Source of the DNA: Pollenia angustigena
Taxonomy: Eukaryota > Arthropoda > Insecta > Diptera > Polleniidae
NCBI GenBank assembly: GCA_930367215.1
Contig: OV884057.1
Coordinates: 103,193,284-103,257,283 of the forward strand
DNA: 64,000 nt
Direction of reading: 5' to 3'
Shown: piece after piece, positions 45,779 through 56,154 of the stretch
Layout: every line of letters starts with the position of its first letter
Position numbering within the stretch: position 1 is the stretch's first letter
Program-made: the position numbers and the translations under genes
The notes under the pieces: model-generated
What the model saw: only the letters and a program-made list of their open reading frames with translations
The model's database searches: none
Told to the model about the DNA's origin: nothing

Positions 45779-46588
45779 TTGTGGACGTTTAACCTGAAAG
45801 TCAACAATAACTGTTCTTCAGAGACAAAATGTTATATGTGGAATGAAACTGTTGCCAAACGAGGTGCTAGCGAAATAACTTCGTGTATTTATAGCTTTCT
45901 TCAGACTTCATCTAATGATGGAGATGTTATCGATAAGCTTGGCAAACCATCCGACATTTAATCTGCTTGGCCACAAGTTTTTAGAGCCCGGGCACCCGCA
46001 CATGAAATGCGAAACCGACCATTCTGTGATATAGAGAGTAAAGAAACGTAAGTCCAAAGAAATTCATTGTCGTGATGGATGGTACCAACTTGTCAGAGAG
46101 GCAAAAAAGTCAATCCTTTTCAAGTCATTGCTTTGAACAAATCATCAATTTACAGCTACGACGAACTATTTAAAGGCACTTGGGTCATACCGAAACGTTC
46201 TTATAAGAATACACCCTTTCAAAACATCAATGTAAAGTGGCTGCGGTGCACTAAAGAGAACAAAGGCATTGTTATGTACAAAAATGCATTTCTAAAGAGG
46301 AAGGTTTGTTTTTACTTGGGCATGAGGCAAAACACAGACTTAAATTTAGATGACTATCTTATGCAGTGCAGGCCTCTTGCAATCACGAAAGAAAAGAAGC
46401 AAGATTTGATCAGTATTCTTACACTTACCGTCAGATTTTCATTCTTTTTATGAAAACCTACCCATAAATTACAATACGACCAACATTAAGGTAGATCCAG
46501 ACCTTGACCTCATGCAAATGCAGACTGAGTTTGAGGAAAATATTCCAGAAGGCAGCACGGAACAAAATAAAAAAAGCAGAACGTGATC
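45779..46588 (+). pseudogene. DUF7869-like transposon-derived protein remnant
   Basis: Open segments read WTFNLKVNNNCSSETKCYMW, NETVAKRGASEITSCIYSFL, HKFLEPGHPHMKC, then DGWYQLVREAKK and VIALNKSSIYSYDELFKG. This order matches the arthropod DUF7869 type family that I associate with mobile elements. The metal-binding YSD..GGQN.N motif expected in the middle is missing because of a deletion, and there are at least two frameshifts. No start codon is preserved. Confidence 0.6.
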
Positions 46589-46633
46589 GAGCAATCGGAC
46601 CAAGATCTCAAAAACTTTATAAAACAAACTGAA

Positions 46634-47100
46634 ATCTATCTATATATATAAAAAGAAGTGTACACTTTAATGTCACCACTAACTGCGAAAACGGGTAGAC
46701 CGATTTCAACAAAAACATTGGGGTACGTTGGGGATATTCTGTAGATAGTTAACGTAAAGATTGCGTGAAATCGGCCCAGTGGGTCCGGAGATATGGCATT
46801 TAGATTTTCCTGTGTATTCCCATACAAATATCAACAAAATGCCCTCCATTTTGAACTCCTTCGAAACGGCTTGACTGATTTTTATGAAATTTTGTATGTG
46901 TTTTTGTTAGGTGTGAGAATAGGTCGTAGAGTATATTTTATATCGCTAGAGGGCGAAAAATAGGGCATAAGCTCCCCCTCCCTATATTTTCTTAACTAAA
47001 CTTATTTTCTTGAAATTTGGCGGGCAAATAGTGTAACATCTGAAAAGAACTAAAGCCTATAATTTGTATTATCTACTTAACTAACCTTTCTTACGATACC
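46634..47100 (+). repeat. Helitron-like or other noncoding repeat
   Basis: It begins TCTATATATATAAAAAG after an A, followed by AACTGCGAAAACGGGTAGAC, the style of many insect Helitron 5' ends. No CTRR-type 3' end or hairpin could be assigned, so the class and right border are uncertain. Confidence 0.35.
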
Positions 47101-48298
47101 CAATTTGTAAGGAAACAGATTCTCAAATTAACAAAACATGCAAAAATATACCCTTTTTCAAACTGGTCCAGCTCACGAGAGGTCAAAGCTGGAGCCGAAA
47201 TATTTAAAATGTCACAATAAAAAATAGTTTTATTTAAAAAGTCATAAAAAAAAGAACCAACAAATAAAATCAACCCCAAACATTATTAATGAGAAAATCC
47301 AAAGAGTTTTCATAGTTACTGTACCACATAGGGTATGGTAGATCTATATGGGTTAACCCATATAACTATTACACGGATAGATTTCGGGTGCTTGGCAGTC
47401 GTATTCTATGAATCAAAAACTTCAGCAAAGAAATAATATGCATAAAAATATCCTTTGAATTCTCGGGAGCTTTTAGGTTAAACTTTTTGACCCAAGGAGC
47501 TTGTGAACCGAATTTGTTTTATTTCACTCTTTTTCTCTTTGTTTTAAAAACAACGTCGCTTATTTTCCTGTTTTTTAACACACTATGGAGTTACCTTGTT
47601 TTTTTCAAAAAAAGCATGGAGTTATCTAGTTTTTACATAAACATGGGTATTTTTCTGATTTTTGTTTTCCAAATAACTTTTAAACGAAAAACTATGTATG
47701 TATGTATATCAAAATTTCGATCTGACAGAGTGATAGTAACTTAACCACGCTTTCTATTTTTGGTGTTATCTCAAATCACAATAATAGTGGAGTTAACTCG
47801 TTTGTCCATACGGCCACATATATATATGTATATACTTTTGAATTAATTTTATTTTTACTAATAAAACATAAAAAGTAATAAAAAAAAATTAAATAAAAGG
47901 AAATTCTGATTATTAAAAAATAATATTATAACATTACTCATTTTCATGTTTTAAATTAATATAAAAAGAATGACAATCTTCTGGAATGAATACATTGAAA
48001 TTGGACTTGTGCCAAATCGTTCGTTTCAGTGACCGGTCATTTTCGTTCAATCATTCAAAGTGAACCCGTTCGTTCATTCCGTTCAATCGTTCCCTTCAAG
48101 GCCTATCCAATAGGTCTGCTTACCTCTACAACAATTCAACAACACAAAAAACAACAGGCATTTTGTTTGTGTAACGTTTTCTCAACGGGAAAAATTTTTC
48201 CTTTTGTTCATTTCTATGTATTTTGTGTCTGTGACTAAAACATTTTAAATAAACTTTTGAAAAAGTAGAAAATACTTAAATTTAAAATTATTAATATT
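47101..48298. other. Intergenic, no supported gene
   Basis: AT-rich. It contains a perfect 20-bp palindrome (47345-47364) and loosely repeated ATGGAGTTA phrases at 47583-47800. A run of degenerate CGTTCA-type hexamers lies at 48020-48095 (TTCGTTCA, GTTCAATC), possibly a transposon end. No gene is seen. Confidence 0.35.
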
Positions 48299-49597
48299 GC
48301 TTAAGTTCATGAAATTTAATTTTTTATTAAATTATTTTTGTGAAGAAAGGAATTTTACAACATGAAAATTAATTAAAATTGTTATTGATAATCTTTCATT
48401 CTTGACGTGGCTCGGGCTCGAACCCTGGCCGGCAGGTTACCATGACATGTTTCGATCGCAACCACTCGATCTCCTCAGATGGATTTGCCGTCTTACACTC
48501 GCAGCCATCGACGACTGCTGACGTCACTAGTCAAACATCAATCCTTAAACCAAATTGTATTTTAACATTTGGTAGATCGAAATTTGCTTTCCTGAATGAT
48601 TATCCATCTTAATTGATTTTACATGTTTTTTCCTTTACTTCTGTTTTTTCGTACTTTCGTCAAGAATTTTTCTTGAAGTCCAAGTACATTTTTTGTTTTT
48701 TCACTTTGTCTTTCTCTTTTCTGTTGACCTTTTTCAGCACAACTTGAAGGACAAATGTACACATAGAGCTCGTGCCTTAGCTTTAACAATAATTAGTATT
48801 GTGGTTATTTTGTTGAACTATTTATGGTTTTTAATCCAAATTTTTAATATTTTTAATTAGGCTTAAGTTCATGAAATTTAATTTTTTATTAAATTATTTT
48901 TGTGAAGAAAGGAATTTTACAACATGAAAATTAATTAAAATTGTTATTGATAATCTTTCATTCTTGACGTGGCTCGGGCTCGAACCCTGGCCAGCAGGTT
49001 ACCATGACATGTTTCGATCGCAACCACTCGATCTCCTCAGATGGATTTGCCGTCTTACACTCGCAGCCATCGACGACTGCTGACGTCACTAGTCAAACAT
49101 CAATCCTTAAACCAAATTATATTTTAACATTTGGTAGATCGAAATTTGCTTTCCTGAATGATTATCCATCTTAATTGATTTTACATGTTTTTTCCTTTAC
49201 TTCTGTTTTTTCGTACTTTCGTCAAGAATTTTTCTTGAAGTCCAAGTACATTTTTTGTTTTTTCACTTTGTCTTTCTCTTTTCTGTTGACCTTTTTCAGC
49301 ACAACTTGAAGGACAAATGTACACATAGAGCTCGTGCCTTAGCTTTAACAATAATTAGTATTGTGGTTATTTTGTTGAACTATTTATGGTTTTTAATCCA
49401 AATTTTTAATATTTTTAATTAGGCTTAAGTTCATGAAATTTAATTTTTTATTAAATTATTTTTGTGAAGAAAGGAATTTTACAACATGAAAATTAATTAA
49501 AATTGTTATTGATAATCTTTCATTCTTGACGTGGCTCGGGCTCGAACCCTGGCCGGCAGGTTACCATGACATGTTTCGATCGCAACCACTCGATCTC
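48299..49597 (-). repeat. Tandem array of a 562-bp unit containing a tRNA-derived SINE
   Basis: Units start at 48299, 48861 and 49423 (spacing 562 bp), the last truncated at 49597. Each holds, on the minus strand, the same tRNA-like head as at 26375: GAGATCGAGTGG (A-box-like) and GGGTTCGAGCCCGAGCC (B box), near 48405-48490, 48967-49050 and 49529-49597. The rest of the unit is AT-rich and noncoding. The copies are almost identical. Confidence 0.85.
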
Positions 49598-49805
49598 AGG
49601 GTTCGAGCCCGAGCCACGTCAAGAATGAAAGATTATCAATAACAATTTTAATTAATTTTCATGTTGTAAAATTCCTTTCTTCACAAAAATAATTTAATAA
49701 AAAATTAAATTTCATGAACTTAAGCCTAATTAAAAATATTAAAAATTTGGATTAAAAACCATAAATAGTTCAACAAAATAACCACAATACTAATTATTAT
49801 TAATA
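49598..49805 (+). repeat. Inverted partial copy closing the SINE array (palindrome)
   Basis: From AGGGTTCGAGCCCGAGCC the sequence is the reverse complement of about 49345-49549, giving arms of about 205 bp with a 48-bp spacer. The result is a large hairpin at the right end of the tandem array. Confidence 0.85.
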
Positions 49806-49849
49806 TTGTTAAAAATAAAAACAAAATAAATATACGCCATTTACTATAC

Positions 49850-50225
49850 ATATTTGAATCTGAAATATATGCATTAAAACGGCATTCCACAACAAACAAT
49901 GTGGAAATTATTATTCCGGTACCAGCCAACGCAGACTCACCGAAATTTAAAGCCACCACAGGAAGCTGCAAATATGCACCGGAGCAAAATGCTTTCATAT
50001 GGACTAATCAATCGTTTCCTTGCGGTAACAAGTATCTGATGCATGCACACTTCGGTTTACACAGCGTTAATAGTGAAGATAGTTAAGAGGGAAAACCACC
50101 AATACAAGTGCGTTTTTAAATTGCCTGCTTTACTGCATCTTACATACAAATACATTATTTAAAAATTATTGAATAGTGGATATCAAGCTTTGCCACAGGT
50201 TCGTTACATCACTCAGTTGGTCAAA
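49850..50225 (+). pseudogene. AP-1 complex mu subunit (AP-47) pseudogene fragment
   Basis: The translation matches the C-terminal mu-homology domain of the clathrin adaptor AP-1 mu: NNVEIIIPVPANADSPKFK, CKYAPEQNAFIWTNQSFP, YLMHAHFGLHSV. After an in-frame stop (50084-50086) come EGKPPIQ, YLKIIE and, in another frame, SGYQALPQVRYITQ. Several stops and frameshifts make it non-functional. No introns interrupt this stretch, so it may be a retrocopy or a captured exon. The living gene sorts cargo at the trans-Golgi. Confidence 0.82.
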
Positions 50226-50464
50226 TAGTTGGAATGTCTTGATTTTTCTTCATTAAAATATTAATTATTTTACTTAAATTTAAAATGTATGCATGAAAAA
50301 GCCGAGCATAAATCTAGTTTACCAACGCAGCTCCAAATAAGCAAATTTAAAAATAAGAAAAAATATAAAGTGAAGTAAAGCGAGTTATGGATCTCCAAAG
50401 TTTTCATATAAATATGCGATTTTCCACTACATTTCTGAACGTTCATCACTCTGGCCAAAGAAAC

Positions 50465-50535
50465 AACTACAACAATGTGAAATTATAATTCCAGTGCCAG
50501 CCGACGCAGATTCGCCGAAATTTAAAACCACCATA
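50465..50535 (+). pseudogene. Second, shorter AP-1 mu fragment
   Basis: Encodes EIIIPVPADADSPKFKTTI, the same peptide as the start of the fragment above but with fewer changes, preceded by codons for an NNV-like stretch. It lies about 0.57 kb downstream of the matching point in the first fragment, so the piece is duplicated. Confidence 0.75.
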
Positions 50536-50607
50536 GAAAAACAATTTTTACATACAAATTTAGTTTATGTTTTTTTATTATTTTGAAAAAATTTCCTTTA
50601 TTTATTG

Positions 50608-51821
50608 ACATTTTCTACCGCTGATTTTACTTGGGTGAATTTAAATTTTATTGGATCGTTAACTGTATCAGGAATAATTGGACGACATGAACAAGTATCA
50701 GCATCATGGGGCGTGAAAACTTTCTCCAAGTGGCTTGCAAAGGCATTTGTGTTTTTTGCCTAGGTACGGTTTTCCAGTCTTAGTGGAGATTCGTGGGTTA
50801 TAGGGCATTGCATATGTCTTACAGCCTTCCATAAGCTGTAATTGGAGTTTTTTGTGGCATCTAGGCTGTTTGATAGCCTTCTACTTCAGAGTCGTGTTTC
50901 TGTCTCAGTTTGTTGCGTGGAGTTGCCTGGCATAACCGCAGTTGGGCCTTGATGGTTGGGGAACGATTATTTTGCCATTGTCTTCTCAACTTCCTTTTTT
51001 CCCTGACAAGGGTCTGTATATCCACAGATGTGAATTGCCGACCACGCTTGATTGGGGTTGCATTTCTTGCAGCAGAATCTAAGACATCCGTAGGTCGGTC
51101 GACAGCTGTTTGGATGTCAGATGAATTTTTTAGGGAAATGCTCTGAGATAGATGAGAGCTCACATACATTTTATGCTCCAACAAATTTGTGTTTTTGTTT
51201 GGATAGGAAATAAAGTTTTCAGCTGCGTTATCGAAGTTGCCTTTAAGAATAAGAACTGAAGCAAAGTCGATAAGGTCTGGTAGCTTGTTGAAGTCAGTGG
51301 GCCAATAGGTAGGTTCTCCACTCGATACGACATCAAGATTTTTTGCAGTGACGCTGTTATATAGCTGGTTACCTCTAGGACTTATAAGTCTGAAGCTCCA
51401 ATACGTATACTTAGCGTTGTAGTCGCCTGCTGCAATGAATTTTTGTCCCAATGTGGAGAAGTTTAGAAATTTATCCTGTGCAAGTTTATGTCTAGGGGGA
51501 CAATATACGGATGATAGCGTGATATTAAAATCTGTTATATTTATAGATGTAGCCTGGATACAATCTTCCTTGTACTCCGGCATTGGAAAGTGTCTGACTT
51601 GTTTGTGCACAATTATGGCTGTGCCACCACAAGCCCGTCCGCTCGGATGTTTTGTGTCGTATGTGAGGTACCCATTTACCCTAAAGCAGTTTTTTTAGAC
51701 TAAAGTGGGTTTCAGAGACGAGAAGCACGTCGATTTCGTGCATTTGACGAAAATGTGCTACTTCGTGTTTATGTTGGAAGAGCCCGTTTGCGTTCCAAAA
51801 ACATATTTTTAACTGGTTCAT
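50608..51821 (-). pseudogene. Second LINE ORF2: endonuclease, truncated before RT core
   Basis: Starts MNQLKICFWNANGLFQHK with LVSETHF. A slip in an A-run near 51690 shifts the frame before RVNGYLTYDTKHPSGRACGG. The frame continues through AAGDYNAKYTYWSFR to SNYSLWKAVRH, with another slip near 50880 and a stop near 50757. Only the DNA-nicking domain is represented. Confidence 0.82.
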
Positions 51822-51853
51822 TTTTTATTTAGTAGAACTTGCAGGAACATGTT

Positions 51854-54252
51854 TTAGTTTCGCATCATTTCCTGAAACATGTTCTGCATGGTGGCCATGA
51901 AGTTATTCATAATTTGAACTAGATTTTCAATTGAGCCCGATATGTCTGCAGAAGGTATTTGTGGAGATTCCTTAAGAACGTTAGCGGATGAAGGTTGGTT
52001 TGCGTTAGCTTCGTGGGAGTCTTCTTTCAGAACTTGGGCATATGAGTAGTTTTGTTTGTTGGTTTGAATAGAGTTAGCATAAGAGCCCGCGGGAAAGCTG
52101 GACGCATAAGGTGGACGATATTGGGAGTGCGCATATTTTTGGATTTGCTCAGGTTCTTTTACGTGCAAGAATACTCTACAACCCCTATAGTTAGCTGTGT
52201 GATTTTCGCCACAGTTGCTGCATTTCCTTACCTTTGGGTCAACTTTGGAGTGATTGCATTCCGAAGTTTTATGAGCGTCAACACAAACCACACATACGTG
52301 AGGTAGCTTGCAATACGATTTTGTATGCCCGTATTCCTGACAATTGGTGCACTGAGTGGGAGCCTTGCGTTTTAATGGCTCCTCTACTGTTATTCTCCTA
52401 CTTAGGAGGTATCTCAGGTTGTAAATAGGATGAACCGAATTTTTTGATTTTAGGAGCGATGAATCGAAAGCTATCTCGATACGGTTCCTGTTCAAAATAT
52501 TGTGAACTGATCTCACCTCATACCCTTCCAACTCTAAGGCAGATCTTATTTTCTCTGTGGGAACGTAACTATCTATACCTTTTATGACGACAGTCAAACC
52601 CTTAGCACTTTTTAATTGATACGTATAGTAACTTTTTTGAGATGATACGAAAGTTCATTTCAGTATGGGTTTGGATTTTAGTCTCTTGGATTTGTCCTCG
52701 TCGTATTAAAACGACATAAAAATTATTTTTGCCCACAAGTTCGGACAACATTTTTACTATAGTATTAGATGTTTGCTCTCGCAGGTAGATGGGTGGAGGT
52801 TTGGCTTGTTTAATTACTGCTACATAAGCTGATTCTGCTTCTTCTTCGTCAGAATGGAGAGTACAGAAAATCTATTTTGGATTGTTGGCAAGGAGCCTAC
52901 GTTAGAACTTTTGTATTGTTTATGCATGCGATCCTGTTGCGTGGACCTAGGACTAGCCTTTCTCTTGGTTATAGTGATATATCTATTCATGCCTGTTTGC
53001 ACTTTTGTATTTTTTGGCACAGCTCCAGTGTTTATTACAGTGCTTTTCGCTTATAGTCCATTCCGCTGAAAGGCCAAAAACGGATTTAAGACAAAACTGT
53101 CATAGTCACATGCAGATTTTTTCAAATTTCATACAAATTATTTGTTCTAAGGTCCATTTCGGTTGTAGTCAATTTTCGTTTAAAAGCCACAATTTCTTAG
53201 CATGCTTTTATAATTCCTTATGCAAAAATGTTCGCTTATAGTCCACAATGTTTTTTATATTTTTTAATCAACTGGCAATATGTTTTTATTTACCTTTCAG
53301 GCAACTATTATAAATAAATAATAAAAGAGGCTTAAATAGGTTTTTGCTAAATTTTTACCTCCAATATAATTTTGTCAATATAAATGTATATAATAACTAA
53401 CGAAATATATTAATATTAAGCAGAAAAAGATACTAATCTTAAACTCTTCACAACATATTATTTATAATTGAGATGTTGACATATTAAATATGAAATAAAT
53501 TGAATTGAATTATAAATAAATAACATGGTGTCTTCATCTGACAATTTGGTTATAATAAACGACAAACTTCATAAAAAACGCTGACAAAAATATTAGAACT
53601 TTATATAGACTTTGACGTTTATATATTTCTCTAACTCTCACTGGAGCATGGGGCGTTATACGTTTGGTATAACAAAAAATTTTCAGGTGAAGACCCCATC
53701 TAAAGAACCAATGACATTTATATTGTGTTTGATTTTGTCATCCAAAGAATTAAAAAAAATCTTATACTTAAGGCTTTAAAGCAGTTGAATCAATTAATAA
53801 AAAAGATTTTTGTTTGAACTATTTATTTAAATTAAATCGATATTTGGTTATGTTTTAAACAAACTTTTCTATTGTTTAGAAATAATGGTGTTATTGAAGA
53901 AAATAATTTGTATATAGTCCAAAATGTGGATTATACTAGGTTTCACTTATTTCCATATAATGGCTTATAAAAAAAATCGGTTATTGTCCAAATTCGCTTA
54001 TAGTCCACAAAAGTTGGGCATCTATAGTAGTGGACTATAAGCGAAAAGTACTGTAACGCCAAACGGGATGTAGAAGGTTCTTAATTGGTTTTTTTCTTAT
54101 CAAACGTTTTCATGCTCTGAATTGTATTTCCGGCTTGTTCAGGTTGGGCACACTTGGGCTTAACTTTGTGTATGGGAGATGCTTTATCAGTTATTTTTGC
54201 ACTTATGTAGATAGTTCCTATTATACTCTGGGTCACGAGTGTTTTCATTGCG
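51854..54252 (-). pseudogene. Second LINE ORF1: gag-like protein, split by a MITE
   Basis: The zinc-knuckle part (CTNCQEYGHTKSYC, CVVCVDAHKTSEC, CSNCGENHTANYRGC) is open at 51854-52597. N-terminal pieces lie at 52820-53035 (VQTGMNRYITITKR) and, beyond the MITE, at 54085-54252 starting MKTLVTQSIIGTIY. Frameshifts near 52650 and 52860 and a stop near 54085 disrupt it. Confidence 0.78.
53038..54053. mobile_element. 1.02-kb pogo-like non-autonomous element, TA target
   Basis: Ends CAGTGCTTTTCGCTTATAG and, inverted, CAGTACTTTTCGCTTATAG, each next to TA (53036-53037, 54054-54055). The phrase CTTATAGTCCA recurs inside near both ends (for example 53233 and 54000). No transposase is visible. Confidence 0.82.
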
Positions 54253-54546
54253 GACGATTGGAGAGTTGATAACTATGTACGTATTTCTATTGGTTGAGCT
54301 GGGCCTGCTCTCTTTGTTGGGAGTATTTGTGAGGCTCACTCACGAAATTGCTAGAGCCCCCCTTTTTGTTGATATTTATTTATTTTCTGTGCCTATAATT
54401 TAATGACACTATTTTCTGTGAATATTTAAAATAATATTATTCTCTGCACCTATTAATAATAATAAAACTTGGTTCGGCTATAATTTGTTTTGTTTGTTTT
54501 TTTTTTCACAAGAGATACATCCGCTCTCATCAAGAGCTGATGGCAG

Positions 54547-54690
54547 AATTGACAGCGTGGCTGGAAGTGTTTTTGAGGGTTTGCGCTGAGGGTTGCCCGT
54601 CCCAAGAAAAATGTGTTGGTAGGCAATTGACAGCGTGGCTGGAAGTGTTTTTGCGGGTTTGCGCTGAGGGTTACCCGTCCCAAGACGCCT
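54547..54690. repeat. 80-bp direct duplication of a GC-richer block
   Basis: Two near-identical blocks starting TTGACAGCGTGGCTGGAAGT (about 54549 and 54629) and ending CCCGTCCCAAGA. They are open in two frames on opposite strands, so a 66-codon plus frame (54540-54740) and a 76-codon minus frame (54453-54683) arise, both repetitive. Neither shows a known domain. The block is more GC-rich than its surroundings. Confidence 0.7.
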
Positions 54691-54865
54691 TTGCTGCTGC
54701 TGTATTTAAAAGAAATAAAAAAATAAGGGAGGTTTTTTAATTTGTTCAGTCAAAAAGTTCATTTTAGATGGAAACGATCTAAAAATAAAAAAGCAAATGT
54801 AGTCAAATAAAAATATTATTTTTCATAGTGCTATATATTACAATTAAATATTTTTACGGCATACA

Positions 54866-56150
54866 CACACAAAAAAAACCATAGGTAAAATTACCTAAAA
54901 ATATGGTATAAAATTAACTAAGCGCAAAATGATAGCAAAGTTAGTTTATATTTTTATTTTAAAAAAGTTATCTAAGTTAAATTTTGTACCAGAACATAGG
55001 TTTTAGGTAAATTTACTACTTTTTTTAATAAAAAAGCATTTTAAAAAAACTCTATATACTTTTTTAACCTTTTTAATTTCATTATATGTATTTTATTTAT
55101 CAATTCATATCTGTAGCAATAAAAGAAAATTAGAGTGGCATTGACAAATTCGTTTTGAGGCTGCTTAACACAAAGTACACAAAGATGAAAAAAGTGACGT
55201 ATGAAAAATGCCTAAATCATTTGCGAGGGCAGCTTTCGAAGAAAGAGAAAGAAAATGTTTTTTGTTAGTGAAGTGACAATGTGTAAAAACAGGCCGCTAC
55301 TATCTACACAAATTGCATAATCAAAACAAAAAACGCAAAAAGGGCAGCTTTCGAAGAAAAAGACAGAAAAAAACACAATATTTTCTGTCTCGTGACGCCT
55401 CTGTATACTCTGTGCTGCTTAAAGTTCCGGTCGGTTTTTAGTGCTCATTTGAGGTCAAAGGATTAAAACTAATCTCGTCTATAAAATCCATATTGATCAA
55501 GCATCGTGTCGTCCAATTTAATAATCTTGAATAAAAGTTAAAAATAATTATTGGTTTTATTGTTAATATATCTGTGGTTTTCATGGGCAACCGCGTATGT
55601 CTAAAAAAAAATTTTTTCACCTTTTGATTTTGTAATTGAGTTAAAACATCGGAATGGGTCTATCTGTTTTTAATAATTTTTAAAAAAATATATAGAGCGC
55701 TTTAAATTTAGCAATATGGCATCAACAATTCAAAATCGAAAAAATAGACATACGCGGTTGCCTATGAAAACCACAGATATTCTGTCTTGTTTTTAAAAAG
55801 TTCAGCGGAGTTCTTTATCTTATGTTAATAATTCTCACTTACCTACGTTGTATTTGTATCCTTTATTGAACATTTAAATTTAAATATTTAAAAATTCTAA
55901 ATTCAAATTTATATTTGAATGTTTTTTTCACAATTGAAAAAAAAAATAAACAGACATACATACATATTATAAAAAAAAATTCGAAGAAGATACCTAACCC
56001 AATTTGTAATAATGACAATGATTTTTGGCAATACTTATTGTATAAATTACCAATTATTTAAGACAATAAAACTTAGTTTTTTCTTTATATATAAAAATAA
56101 ATTGCCTATGCACACCTTGGTAAAATTACCTAAACTATTTTTTTGTGTGC
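54866..56150. mobile_element. 1.28-kb TIR element in the hAT pseudogene 3' end
   Basis: Left end CACACAAAAAAAACC with GGTAAAATTACCT. The right end carries the complement GGTAAAATTACCTAAAC ending in TTTTTTTGTGTGCAT. No target duplication could be assigned. No coding frame. It carries a nested palindromic element. Confidence 0.6.
55566..55780. mobile_element. 215-bp MITE nested in the TIR element
   Basis: Inverted arms of about 36 bp containing ATATCTGTGGTTTTCAT and GGCAACCGCGTATGTCT differ at one position between the ends. The interior is AT-rich. Confidence 0.78.
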
Positions 56151-56154
56151 ATAT

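Larger units (their letters stand above)
50608..54360 (-). mobile_element. Second Jockey-clade LINE family, 3' half missing
   Basis: Distinct from the LINE at 121-5011 (about half the residues shared). It has a 5' region, ORF1, the ORF2 endonuclease and only the first part of the RT linker. Sequence stops at 50608, before the RT catalytic core and without a poly-A tail. A pogo-like MITE splits it at 53038-54053. Confidence 0.8.
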
